From Flavobacteriaceae bacterium (lineage in GTDB: Bacteria; Bacteroidota; Bacteroidia; Flavobacteriales; Flavobacteriaceae), in assembly GCA_024638165.1 (NCBI GenBank), contig JAHEKV010000006.1, positions 1-64,000 of the forward strand: a stretch of DNA of 64,000 nt. Direction: 5' to 3'. A program made the translations under genes and the position numbers. The notes under the pieces were generated by a model, which had not been told where the DNA came from, did not search any database, and saw nothing but the letters and a program-made list of their open reading frames with translations. This document shows, piece after piece, positions 51,239 to 60,063 of this stretch; the stretch's first letter is position 1, and every line of letters starts with the position of its first letter.

Positions 51239-52144
51239 ATGCCTAGCGTCAAAAGAAATCTTCTTACGTTTTTTAGTGTTACTCGACTCCAAAATACACT
51301 TTTGGTAGTCCTAGCTCAATATTTGTCAGCCATTTTTATTCTCGGATCGACTTATCCAGTCGCTGATCTCTTGCAAAATCTAGAGCTCCATTTAATCGTT
51401 GGTGCAAGCTTCTTTGTGGTTACGGCCGGATATCTAATCAATCAATATTACGATCATCCTAAAGACCTTATTAATCGCCCGGTGAAAACGGTTATTGACG
51501 GGCAGTGGTCGTTATCTTCCCTTATGCGAGGGTACTTGTTGCTTAATCTTATTGCCTTTTTAATGGCGCTTAAGGTCTCTCTTCTGGCAGCGCTTTTTTT
51601 CGTTGGATACATCACGACCATTTGGCTATACTCCCATAGAATTCGCTCTCTCTTTATTTGGGGGTCTGTGCTAAGCGCTTTTCTTGCTGTTAGCCCTATT
51701 GTTGCTCTATTCCTTTATTACAGGCATTTTGAGCCCCGAATTTTACTTTTCGCTAGCTTCTTATTTCTACTCCTTTGGGTACTCGTTCAATTAAAAGATT
51801 TGAACAATCTGAAGGGAGATCTCTCGAGCGGTTTACATTCACTTCCTATTCAATTAGGCGAGTCAAAAACCAGAAACATTACGGCAGGGATACTTTTGGT
51901 ACTTGCCCTCTTAGGTCTTGGATTAAGTCTACGGACTGACCTTGGGCAAATGCAGCTTTACTTTAGCACCTCGGTGGCAGTTCTGGTTTTCGTAGCTATC
52001 GAATTGATTTTCAGTTTTATGGGTGTTAGCTATCTAAAAATGCGTTTATTATTGAAATTTTGGGTGTTATTGGGTACCCTGAGCATTTTATTGTTCGACT
52101 TGAATCGATTACATCAATTAAAAGCGTTTATTTTTGCGCTCTAA
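51239..52144 (+). CDS. UbiA-family prenyltransferase (geranylgeranylglycerol-phosphate geranylgeranyltransferase-like)
   Basis: SVTRLQNTLLVVLAQYLS; NQYYDHPKDLINRPVKTV; QLKDLNNLKGDLSSGLHSLPI. Confidence 0.85.
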   Translation: MPSVKRNLLTFFSVTRLQNTLLVVLAQYLSAIFILGSTYPVADLLQNLELHLIVGASFFVVTAGYLINQYYDHPKDLINRPVKTVIDGQWSLSSLMRGYLLLNLIAFLMALKVSLLAALFFVGYITTIWLYSHRIRSLFIWGSVLSAFLAVSPIVALFLYYRHFEPRILLFASFLFLLLWVLVQLKDLNNLKGDLSSGLHSLPIQLGESKTRNITAGILLVLALLGLGLSLRTDLGQMQLYFSTSVAVLVFVAIELIFSFMGVSYLKMRLLLKFWVLLGTLSILLFDLNRLHQLKAFIFAL

Positions 52145-53051
52145 ACGAGTCACATTGAACAACCGTAAACCAAAGAAAAACCCAGGAGGTCAAAGATCAG
52201 GTAAACAACGACCTTCAGAAGGACCAAAACGAGAAGGCCAACAAAGAGGAGGTCAACAAAGAGGAGGTCAACGACCCTTCAATAAGCGCCCTGTGAAGCC
52301 GGCTAATAGTGAGCCTAAGAAGGCAGATGATGGAAGCATGCGATTGAACCGTTTCATTGCCCACGCAGGTATCTGTTCGAGACGTGAGGCAGATACATTT
52401 ATTACCGCTGGCAGCGTAGAGGTGAATGGCAAGGTGGTTAGCGAAATGGGATACAAGGTAATGCCTGGTGATATCGTTAAATTTGATGGCCGACTACTGA
52501 CTCCAGAAAAGATGGAGTACGTACTCCTGAATAAACCCAAGAACTTTCTTACCACCACTGAAGACGATAAAGGACGTAAAACGGTCATGGATCTAGTTAG
52601 TAATGCAAGCAAGAGTCGTCTTTTGCCTGTAGGTCGATTAGATCGCACGACGACGGGTTTGTTGCTTTTTACTAACGATGGTGAGATGGCAGCGAAGCTT
52701 ACTCATCCGCGCTATGCCGTCAGAAAAATTTACCACGTTGTATTAGACCGTGCTTTAAAGGTGAGTGATTTACAACAAATCGAGAAGGGAGTTGAACTAG
52801 AAGATGGCTCAATAAGCGTTGATGCTATTTCTTACATCGCTGGGGCAACTAAGCGTGAAGTGGGGCTTGAAATTCACTCTGGAAGAAACCGTATCGTTCG
52901 CAGAATTTTTGAACACTTGGGTTATGAAGTTTCAAAACTCGACCGAGTAATGTTTGCGGGACTTACTAAAAAAGACCTTCCTCGCGGGCAGTGGAGAGCT
53001 CTTGACGCTAAAGAAGTTTCTTTTCTAAAAATGATCGGAAAGAGAAGCTAG
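52134..53051 (+). CDS. RluB/RsuA-family rRNA pseudouridine synthase with basic disordered N-terminus
   Basis: S4 domain MRLNRFIAHAGICSRREADTFI; GRLDRTTTGLLLFTNDGEMAAKLTHPRYAVRKIYHV; no ATG until 52338 so start codon uncertain. Confidence 0.9.
   Translation: MRSKRVTLNNRKPKKNPGGQRSGKQRPSEGPKREGQQRGGQQRGGQRPFNKRPVKPANSEPKKADDGSMRLNRFIAHAGICSRREADTFITAGSVEVNGKVVSEMGYKVMPGDIVKFDGRLLTPEKMEYVLLNKPKNFLTTTEDDKGRKTVMDLVSNASKSRLLPVGRLDRTTTGLLLFTNDGEMAAKLTHPRYAVRKIYHVVLDRALKVSDLQQIEKGVELEDGSISVDAISYIAGATKREVGLEIHSGRNRIVRRIFEHLGYEVSKLDRVMFAGLTKKDLPRGQWRALDAKEVSFLKMIGKRS
52236..52272 (+). repeat. 15-bp in-frame tandem repeat (about 2.5 copies)
   Basis: GGCCAACAAAGAGGA GGTCAACAAAGAGGA GGTCAAC encoding (G)QQRG repeats. 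Confidence 0.8.
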
Positions 53052-54288
53052 TAAGTGATATTACTACGGGGATAAACTGAAGAGCGACAATCCATAAAGG
53101 CAGTTCGACAGGACTCATTGTATAAGCTACATAACTTGAAATAATGGTAAGCGACCAAAGAATTGCTGACGGGTGTTTGCTAATTGCCCCGAGCGCGATC
53201 AGGGTAATGAGATACCATGGATGAATGGTTGGCGCAGTCAGAAGATAGATTAGTAGAAGCAAGTAGCTTTTGTCAATAACCTTTGAAAAACAGTCAGATT
53301 CCCAGGTAAATTTTAGAGCAAGAGCTAAAATGGCAAATGAATGCGCTTTGCCGTAAAACCGAATCATTTGCCAATCTTGAACCCCAAATAGCACGCCCAA
53401 TTCTTTAAGGATTCGATAGATACCCGCATTGAATTCAAAATTCGAAAACCATAAACCCACACTCTCACTATAGGTAGTGAAGAGCCATGGGTCTAGGAAA
53501 GGAGTGGTGAAGAGGGCGAGGGTTATTAGGAATCCAAACACCATAATTTTCAGTTGCTTTTGCTTTACTACTTTAAGAAGTAAAGGAGCGAACATTAGTG
53601 GTATCAGTTTTAAAAGTACAGATGCAGCTAACGCAACCGAAGATCTAAAGTAGTTCTCTTGCTTAAAATGATAAAGGCCTAGAACTAGGAATGCGACCAT
53701 CACCGGCTCAAAATGAAGGTTGCCCACCCCTTCTAGAATAACCAATGGAGACAGCCAATAGGTTAGCCCCCAAGTCTGCGAGCTTAGTTTAGTCAGTATT
53801 TTAAAGGTGATTAGATCAGCTAGCAAGAGTACAAGTCGGTAGGTGAGCATTGGCTTTGTTGAAAGAACCCCTAGAGCAAACAGCAGCTGATTAATCATCG
53901 GATAGTTCGTGTAGTGACCGGCACTCATTGAGCCCATCCCAGAATATAAATATTCCCACTGACTAAATATTTCGATGAGTTCGTCGGGAAGATAGAGGTA
54001 AGGGTTGATACCATGCGATAATAGGTTTCCGTCCCAAATGAATCGAAAATAGTCTTGTGAAAGAAGGGGTGTGTAGCCGATAAGTACAAACCGAAAACAG
54101 AGACCAATAAGAATCCATCCTAGGTGCGTAGTTTTCAATTTCAGTAAGCCGATATAGCTGATAAAAAGAAGGCTAAATAGACCAATCAACATGAAGACTT
54201 CTGATCGTTCTATCTGAGCTAAGAAATAATATCCTATAAGAGATAGTGGTACAAGAATATAGATGCTATATCGTCTTAGGCTTTGCAT
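53008..54288 (-). CDS. Polytopic membrane glycosyltransferase (GT87/mannosyltransferase-like)
   Basis: Many TM segments; LSQDYFRFIWDGNLLSHGINPYLYLPDEL; PTIHPWYLITLIALGA. Confidence 0.8.
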   Translation of the reverse strand: MQSLRRYSIYILVPLSLIGYYFLAQIERSEVFMLIGLFSLLFISYIGLLKLKTTHLGWILIGLCFRFVLIGYTPLLSQDYFRFIWDGNLLSHGINPYLYLPDELIEIFSQWEYLYSGMGSMSAGHYTNYPMINQLLFALGVLSTKPMLTYRLVLLLADLITFKILTKLSSQTWGLTYWLSPLVILEGVGNLHFEPVMVAFLVLGLYHFKQENYFRSSVALAASVLLKLIPLMFAPLLLKVVKQKQLKIMVFGFLITLALFTTPFLDPWLFTTYSESVGLWFSNFEFNAGIYRILKELGVLFGVQDWQMIRFYGKAHSFAILALALKFTWESDCFSKVIDKSYLLLLIYLLTAPTIHPWYLITLIALGAISKHPSAILWSLTIISSYVAYTMSPVELPLWIVALQFIPVVISLTSFSFRSFLEKKLL

Positions 54289-55700
54289 GCGTGTGAAAAA
54301 CTTAAAAGATAGCCTATTCCACCGACGAGATGTATTCCTAACATCGGCCAAAATCCAATTTTCAGATCAACTACAACTGCTGCAAAGAACAGAAGGGAAA
54401 TGAGTAATTCGATATAGGGTGGCCGATACTTTTTTGAAGTTGTGCTTCCTTTTTTTGGAGTTCTTTCAAAAGGTGATTTCATCCCGATAAGACCTTCAAG
54501 TACCGCTTTACCATGATGCCAACCCAGCCCAGTGGTGTAAAAAATATAGGTAAGGAATAAGCGGGTAAATTTTAGGCTATTAAAACCGAATGTAGATTTG
54601 GAATATGCCTTGTAAAAACAAATGAAAAGAATCAGCGTATTGATACTTAGTGCTACCTGAATGAAGGTCCAAAAGAGAGTGCTCTCGGCCAGTTCGCCTG
54701 AAGTCTTCAGAAGCAAACCAAACAAGCTCAAAAGGAAAAGACCTAGAGAGGCCAGATAAAAACTAGATCCCGATAAGTGAAATAACGCGAAGAGTTTTTG
54801 TGAAAAACTTAAGTCTGATTGAAGAATGGGAAAGAATAATTTCTTGAGTGTTTCCGCGCCACCTTTATTCCATCTTCTTTGTTGTGTTCGATAGGCGCTA
54901 GCGGTATGGGGGAGCTCAGAGTCTAAAGAATTCTCATTAAGATATACCAAGCGGTATTTTTTTAATTGAATCCGATATGACAAGTCGATGTCTTCGGTTA
55001 AGGTGTCACCACTCCATCCTCCTGAATCTTCTATAGCTGATCTTCTAAGAATACCAGCTGTTCCATTAAAATTGCTTAAATACCGATAGTTATAACGTGC
55101 ATGATGTTCGTTTCTAAAATGAACCTCTAAGGGTAAGGCCTGCATCTGGGTGAACCAACTTTCATCTAGGTTGAAGTAGCTCCACCTGAATTGTACGATA
55201 CCCACCTTGGGGTCTTTAAATGGGGTGAGCCCCTTTTCTAACCAATTCGGTGCACTCCTAAAATCGGCGTCTAGAATGGCGACAAATTCTGAGTCTGTTT
55301 TGACCAGACCTTCTCGAAGCGCACCAGCTTTGAATTCACTGCGATGGGCTCGCCACAAGTACTCTGCCTTGAAGCCATTCTTTTGTAATTGTTCTGCCCA
55401 AATTTTGGCTAAAGTACGTGACCCCTTATCGGTTGAATCGTCAAGAATCTGTATTTGTAACTGTTCTTTCGGATAAGTTAAGTCAAGGATCGACCTAAAC
55501 GTTTCATCAATCGTATCGCCTTCATTAAATAAGGGTATTTGAAGAACTACCGTTGGGTGCTCTTTTAAGCTTGCCCCCTCCTTTTTTGATTGGCTTCGAG
55601 AAGATAGGATGGCTAAGTATCCTTGATAAAATGAATAGATACTGAGCATCAATACGCATAAGCTTAAGGCGATTTGCCAGGTAAGAACTAGTGCGCTCAT
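54276..55700 (-). CDS. Processive GT2 glycosyltransferase (cellulose/glucosylceramide synthase-like)
   Basis: VVLQIPLFNEGDTIDETFRSILDLTYPKEQLQIQILDDSTDKGSRTLAKI; FVAILDADFR; TLTEDIDLSYRIQ; QQRRWNKG. Confidence 0.92.
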   Translation of the reverse strand: MSALVLTWQIALSLCVLMLSIYSFYQGYLAILSSRSQSKKEGASLKEHPTVVLQIPLFNEGDTIDETFRSILDLTYPKEQLQIQILDDSTDKGSRTLAKIWAEQLQKNGFKAEYLWRAHRSEFKAGALREGLVKTDSEFVAILDADFRSAPNWLEKGLTPFKDPKVGIVQFRWSYFNLDESWFTQMQALPLEVHFRNEHHARYNYRYLSNFNGTAGILRRSAIEDSGGWSGDTLTEDIDLSYRIQLKKYRLVYLNENSLDSELPHTASAYRTQQRRWNKGGAETLKKLFFPILQSDLSFSQKLFALFHLSGSSFYLASLGLFLLSLFGLLLKTSGELAESTLFWTFIQVALSINTLILFICFYKAYSKSTFGFNSLKFTRLFLTYIFYTTGLGWHHGKAVLEGLIGMKSPFERTPKKGSTTSKKYRPPYIELLISLLFFAAVVVDLKIGFWPMLGIHLVGGIGYLLSFSHACKA

Positions 55701-56383
55701 TTTTGGAAGGCGTAAATGAAGATCCAACCGAGTATTTTGTATCCGGCCATGATTGTTCCTTTAAGGGTGCCAGAAACTTTTGATTCACCGATACGTGGAC
55801 GATAATTAACGGGTACTTCGGTATACCTCAATTGATGCTTTAAGGCTTTGAGCTGCATTTCAACCGTCCATCCGTAAGTTTTATCCTGCATCTTTAGTCG
55901 ATCTAAGGCATCGAAGCTTATAGCTCTAAAAGGTCCAAGATCGGTATACTTCCCGCCATAAAATAGTGCCATTAAACGAGTAGCAAGCGCGTTGCCGAAT
56001 CGTTGTTGAGGGGTGAGGGCTCCTTTTTGTAGTAAAGGATTATTCCGAGTGCCGATCACTAGATCGTGATCTCCCTTTTCGATAGGAGCTACCAGTGCGG
56101 TTAGTTCTTCGGGGTAATCCGAATAATCACCATCTAAGAAAACAATGATATCTCCATCTTGTTGTTTGTCTTTCAGATAAGTGATTCCTTTGAGACAGGC
56201 ATAACCATAGCCCGCTCGAGTTTCTGAAAGTACGGTAGCCCCAGCCTTTTTTGCCATCTCTGAAGTTCGATCTGTCGATCCATTATCAACCACCACTACT
56301 TCGGCTACCGATTTAGGTATCTCTACAATAACCTTGGCAATTGCGTCTTCTTCGTTCAGTGCAGGGATAATTACATAAATCAT
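55697..56383 (-). CDS. GT2 glycosyltransferase (polyprenyl-phosphate glycosyltransferase-like)
   Basis: MIYVIIPALNEEDAIAKVIVEIPKSVAEVVVVDNGSTDRTSEMAKKAGATVL; VFLDGDYSDYPEEL. Confidence 0.92.
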   Translation of the reverse strand: MIYVIIPALNEEDAIAKVIVEIPKSVAEVVVVDNGSTDRTSEMAKKAGATVLSETRAGYGYACLKGITYLKDKQQDGDIIVFLDGDYSDYPEELTALVAPIEKGDHDLVIGTRNNPLLQKGALTPQQRFGNALATRLMALFYGGKYTDLGPFRAISFDALDRLKMQDKTYGWTVEMQLKALKHQLRYTEVPVNYRPRIGESKVSGTLKGTIMAGYKILGWIFIYAFQK

Positions 56384-57819
56384 GATTCTAGTCGAAGTAC
56401 CCCTCTCGGACAAACGGCTGAGCAGATTCCACATCCTACACAAGAGGCTCTTTTTATAGGTTCTTCACGTTGGGCATATGCACGCACATCTATCCCCATT
56501 TCGCAGTAAGCGGAGCAATTTCCGCAAGAGATACACTGTCCGCCATTGGTGCTGATTTGAAATTTAGAGAAGAGCTTTTGCTGAATTCCTAAAATTGCGG
56601 CCATCGGACATCCGAATCGACACCATACTCTGTTACCTAGAATCGGATAAAACCCCGTTCCAATCACCCCAGAAAAGATACTGCCGATGAAAAACCCGTA
56701 GGCTGAGCGAATCTGATACGAGGGTATAAAGAGTACCCGATCACTTTCGCTGAAAAAGAAAAACCCTAGAAGTAGAAGAATTACTGAGCTGATTGCAATA
56801 GCTGAAGATTGGGCATCTTTCGCCAGCCAATCTTTGCGCTTCCATAAAATCAATCCCACCACGAGACTAAAAAGCAAGCTGACTGAAATGAGAAAGATTT
56901 TAGGTCCTAACAAATAAGAATCAGGAGCTTGTAAGAGATAGCTATAAACTACCCCAACGGTACTGATGAATACCCAGGCTAGAATAAGATGAATCATCCA
57001 TCTTTCGAGTTTCCATGCTCGAAGACTCTTATCGCTCAATTGTCTAAAGGGATCTCCTGCAGTCTCAGCAAGTCCACCGCATCCACAAACCCAAGAGCAA
57101 TACCATCTTTTACCAAATTTATAGGTCAGAATAGGCGTTATAATCAGCGTGCTAAGAATACCGAAGATCAAAAGTATAGTTCCTAGGCTGCCGTTTTGTA
57201 GAAATCCATCTAATTGGTAGCCGTCGAACAGGTAATAATTCAAAGGCCAAATACTTTTCAAATCGTAATAGGGCAGGTCTCCATTCAATCGAGCCATAAT
57301 CTCCGGTATCAGAAACGCGAAAATCGTTTGAAAAAAGATGACGCTGTAGGTTCGGTATTTTTGGTATTTGGAGTGTTTGTATTTTATGATAAACTTAATT
57401 CCGAAGAGTACGATAGCGAGAGTATAAAGCACTCCATATACGAACCATTGCGAAGCTTTTTTCCCGCTCAATCCCTCGCTTAAAGGGTCGAATAGCCGAA
57501 TAAGTCCCTCCAAGTGTTCAGGATAAAAGTAGAGGGTAACATAAAACGCGGTTAAAATTACTCCGACTACCCAAGCAACAATACCTCTCGAGGTTAGTGA
57601 TTGGTGCCAAACCCCATTGTTTTTAATACCTGCGGGTAAGCCTGAATAGCTAGAAAAAGTATAGCCGATAACTCCAATACTGATGAGTCCTAGACCGATA
57701 AAAAGTCCTGTTGACTTGAGGAAAGAGGCAGTAAACCCCGCAAGGATTAAAACCGCTAGGCCAGACAGCCCCATATAGGTAAATACCTTTTGTATGCTAG
57801 TGGTTCTGTACGAATGCAT
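56380..57819 (-). CDS. Membrane 4Fe-4S polyferredoxin (NapH/NosR-like topology)
   Basis: TM helices; KRWYCSWVCGCGGLAE and NRVWCRFGCPMA; two ferredoxin motifs CISCGNCSAYCEMGI and CVGCGICSAVCPRGV. Confidence 0.92.
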   Translation of the reverse strand: MHSYRTTSIQKVFTYMGLSGLAVLILAGFTASFLKSTGLFIGLGLISIGVIGYTFSSYSGLPAGIKNNGVWHQSLTSRGIVAWVVGVILTAFYVTLYFYPEHLEGLIRLFDPLSEGLSGKKASQWFVYGVLYTLAIVLFGIKFIIKYKHSKYQKYRTYSVIFFQTIFAFLIPEIMARLNGDLPYYDLKSIWPLNYYLFDGYQLDGFLQNGSLGTILLIFGILSTLIITPILTYKFGKRWYCSWVCGCGGLAETAGDPFRQLSDKSLRAWKLERWMIHLILAWVFISTVGVVYSYLLQAPDSYLLGPKIFLISVSLLFSLVVGLILWKRKDWLAKDAQSSAIAISSVILLLLGFFFFSESDRVLFIPSYQIRSAYGFFIGSIFSGVIGTGFYPILGNRVWCRFGCPMAAILGIQQKLFSKFQISTNGGQCISCGNCSAYCEMGIDVRAYAQREEPIKRASCVGCGICSAVCPRGVLRLES

Positions 57820-59098
57820 GGTTAATCTGTTTATAGTATCGATTACTAAATTCTGGATCAAAATGGGCTTCTTCTAGGCGACGAATTACTTCTTGAATGG
57901 TAATAGCTGTTTCAATCCAACTACTGACTATTCGATGATTCAGTCGAATACCAAAGGTGTTGACTCCTAAAAATGCGCCGGATGTTTTGTCATAGGCAAA
58001 GGTCATCCCTTTCTCATCGGTCTCCCAATGAAAATGTTGTTCGTTCTCCGGTTGCAATGCTTTTGGATGTACTCTGCCATAGGTTTGATATTCAAGATCG
58101 AAAAACTTTGCTGAGTTGTACCATATACCCGGGTTATATGGGGTTGGTTGGCCAGAAAAAGTCTGAGCAAGGGTTTCTCCCATCAATTTACTGGTGTACC
58201 ATACAGGTTCGATTGCTGAACGATTCGAGAGAGGATTTCTAAGTTGAGCACAGTCGCCGATAGCGTAAATCGAGGGGTCTGAGGTTTTTAGGTATTCATC
58301 GACAAGTATCCCTTTGTCTAATTCTAATCTGCTCGTTTTTAAAAACTCAATGTTCGGACGTACGCCAGTAGTAAGTCCGACCAAATTACACGAAATCGTC
58401 TCGCCTTTTTTGGTTTGAATCGAAGCGACGCGACCGGTATCATCTGCCCTTATTTCTAGCAGCTCATCTTCTTTGATGAGATTTAAGTGATGCGATTGGA
58501 TGTGCTTTTCTACAAGCTGAGCATCAGATTCTGGTAAGTGGCTTGACCAGAAGAAGTTTTCTCTAATGATTAGGGTTGTTTTTATTTGGCGACTAAGTAG
58601 CATCTCGCAGAGTTCGATGCCAATTAATCCGCCCCCAATCACAACCGCCTCGGGACAAGCAGAAGCATTCGGAGCCCATTTTTCTAATTTTTCTAAATCG
58701 CTCAAATGGTAGAGTCCTAAGATCCCTTCAGCTTCTTGCCCATTCCAATCGTAAAAGGCAGGTTTTGAGCCTGTCGCTATTACTAGTCGATCATAGGATA
58801 GTTGTTTTACTTCTCCTTCATTGTTTCGAAAGGATAACTCCTTGTTTTCTGGGTTTATCGATAAAACTCGGGCTTTGACTCGTTGAATGGGAGATTGGTC
58901 CCAACTTTCTCTCGAAAGGGGTTCGAGTTGCTCTTTCGTTAAATGCCCCATATAGACATACATCAGGGCGGTTCGAGAGAAGAAATAAGAACTTTCATCA
59001 GAGATCAGCGTTACTGAACCAGTTCCTTCCTTAGCTAACTGAAGGGCTAGTGTACTTCCTGCAATTCCATTGCCGATAATGACGATTTTCTCATTCAT
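57797..59098 (-). CDS. NAD(P)/FAD-dependent oxidoreductase
   Basis: IVIIGNGIAGSTLALQLAKEG; VVIGGGLIGIELCEMLLSR; DPSIYAIGDCAQL. Confidence 0.93.
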   Translation of the reverse strand: MNEKIVIIGNGIAGSTLALQLAKEGTGSVTLISDESSYFFSRTALMYVYMGHLTKEQLEPLSRESWDQSPIQRVKARVLSINPENKELSFRNNEGEVKQLSYDRLVIATGSKPAFYDWNGQEAEGILGLYHLSDLEKLEKWAPNASACPEAVVIGGGLIGIELCEMLLSRQIKTTLIIRENFFWSSHLPESDAQLVEKHIQSHHLNLIKEDELLEIRADDTGRVASIQTKKGETISCNLVGLTTGVRPNIEFLKTSRLELDKGILVDEYLKTSDPSIYAIGDCAQLRNPLSNRSAIEPVWYTSKLMGETLAQTFSGQPTPYNPGIWYNSAKFFDLEYQTYGRVHPKALQPENEQHFHWETDEKGMTFAYDKTSGAFLGVNTFGIRLNHRIVSSWIETAITIQEVIRRLEEAHFDPEFSNRYYKQINHAFVQNH

Positions 59099-60063
59099 TA
59101 ACAGCAGCCTCCTCCCCGGTAATGATAGGTTGACTCGCTAATGTGGATGTCGGCATCTAAACCACCTAGTTGAGCGGCCGTTTTATCGCAAACTGCGAGT
59201 GGTTGGTGTTTTAATAAAAGGTGGCCTTTATGATCGTCAAAATACTCCTCTTCTCCGTAATAAATGGCGGTTTTGCCCGTGAAAATACATGGCCCGTCTG
59301 GCGGCATCGGATCTTTAATCGCACACACTTCAACCGATTCAATATGGATTAGTTGATCGGTGGAATAATGCTTCGGATCAAGAATGCGATATGAATGCCT
59401 TGCTCTCACCTCGATAGTACCAAAGCCAGCTTCAGTAAGTGCCTTGAGGTAGTCTTTTAGTGGAATAGCTCCGCTTAAACACTCTGCCCGTAAGCGGTCA
59501 TCGTTTCGAAGTGTTTCAGACATCGGTTGTTCACAAATAGGATCACTCATAACGAGTCTACCGTGAGGTTTTAATACTCGGTACATTTCTGAAATGGCCT
59601 TTTTAAGATCCTCTGCTTTGAAAATATTAAAGAGGCAATTTTGTGCGGCAATATCGACAGATTCATCTTCAATAGGTAGGTTTAGCGCATCGCCCTTTTT
59701 GAGCTCGATAAAATCACGCTCAAACCACTCATTTTCTTTCTCAGCCACTAAGAGATTCTCTTCTGCCGCTTGAAGCATTCTGTCGACTGAATCTACCCCG
59801 ATGATATTCCCCTTTTCTCTAGAGAAGTACGCAAATTGAAGTAGTTCCATAGCTCCGCCTACACCTACATAGAGTATTTTAGGATTGCCTACCAAATCAG
59901 AAGCCGAAACCGTTGTCCCGCAGCCGTAGTTCATTTCTTGCATCCGTTTAGGAATCGACAATCCAGGAAACTGCCATATCGGGCTAGTGGTACAGCACAA
60001 GCCTATCTCAGGGGTTTCAGCAGCTTTTGTGTACAAATCATGTGTGGCCTCTAGATAACTCAT
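59098..60063 (-). CDS. arsM: ArsM-type arsenite (arsenosugar pathway) methyltransferase
   Basis: SAM-MTase ILYVGVGGAMELLQFAYF...GVDSVDRML; AAQNCLFNIF; SDPICEQP; ECLSGAIPLKDYLKALTEAGF; C-terminal YHYRGGGCC; neighbours match arsenosugar clusters. Confidence 0.85.
   Translation of the reverse strand: MSYLEATHDLYTKAAETPEIGLCCTTSPIWQFPGLSIPKRMQEMNYGCGTTVSASDLVGNPKILYVGVGGAMELLQFAYFSREKGNIIGVDSVDRMLQAAEENLLVAEKENEWFERDFIELKKGDALNLPIEDESVDIAAQNCLFNIFKAEDLKKAISEMYRVLKPHGRLVMSDPICEQPMSETLRNDDRLRAECLSGAIPLKDYLKALTEAGFGTIEVRARHSYRILDPKHYSTDQLIHIESVEVCAIKDPMPPDGPCIFTGKTAIYYGEEEYFDDHKGHLLLKHQPLAVCDKTAAQLGGLDADIHISESTYHYRGGGCC

Noticed and set aside
52268-52648. 126-aa minus-strand ORF inside the pseudouridine synthase gene
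   Set aside because: Shadow ORF opposite a clearly conserved gene; no recognisable motif
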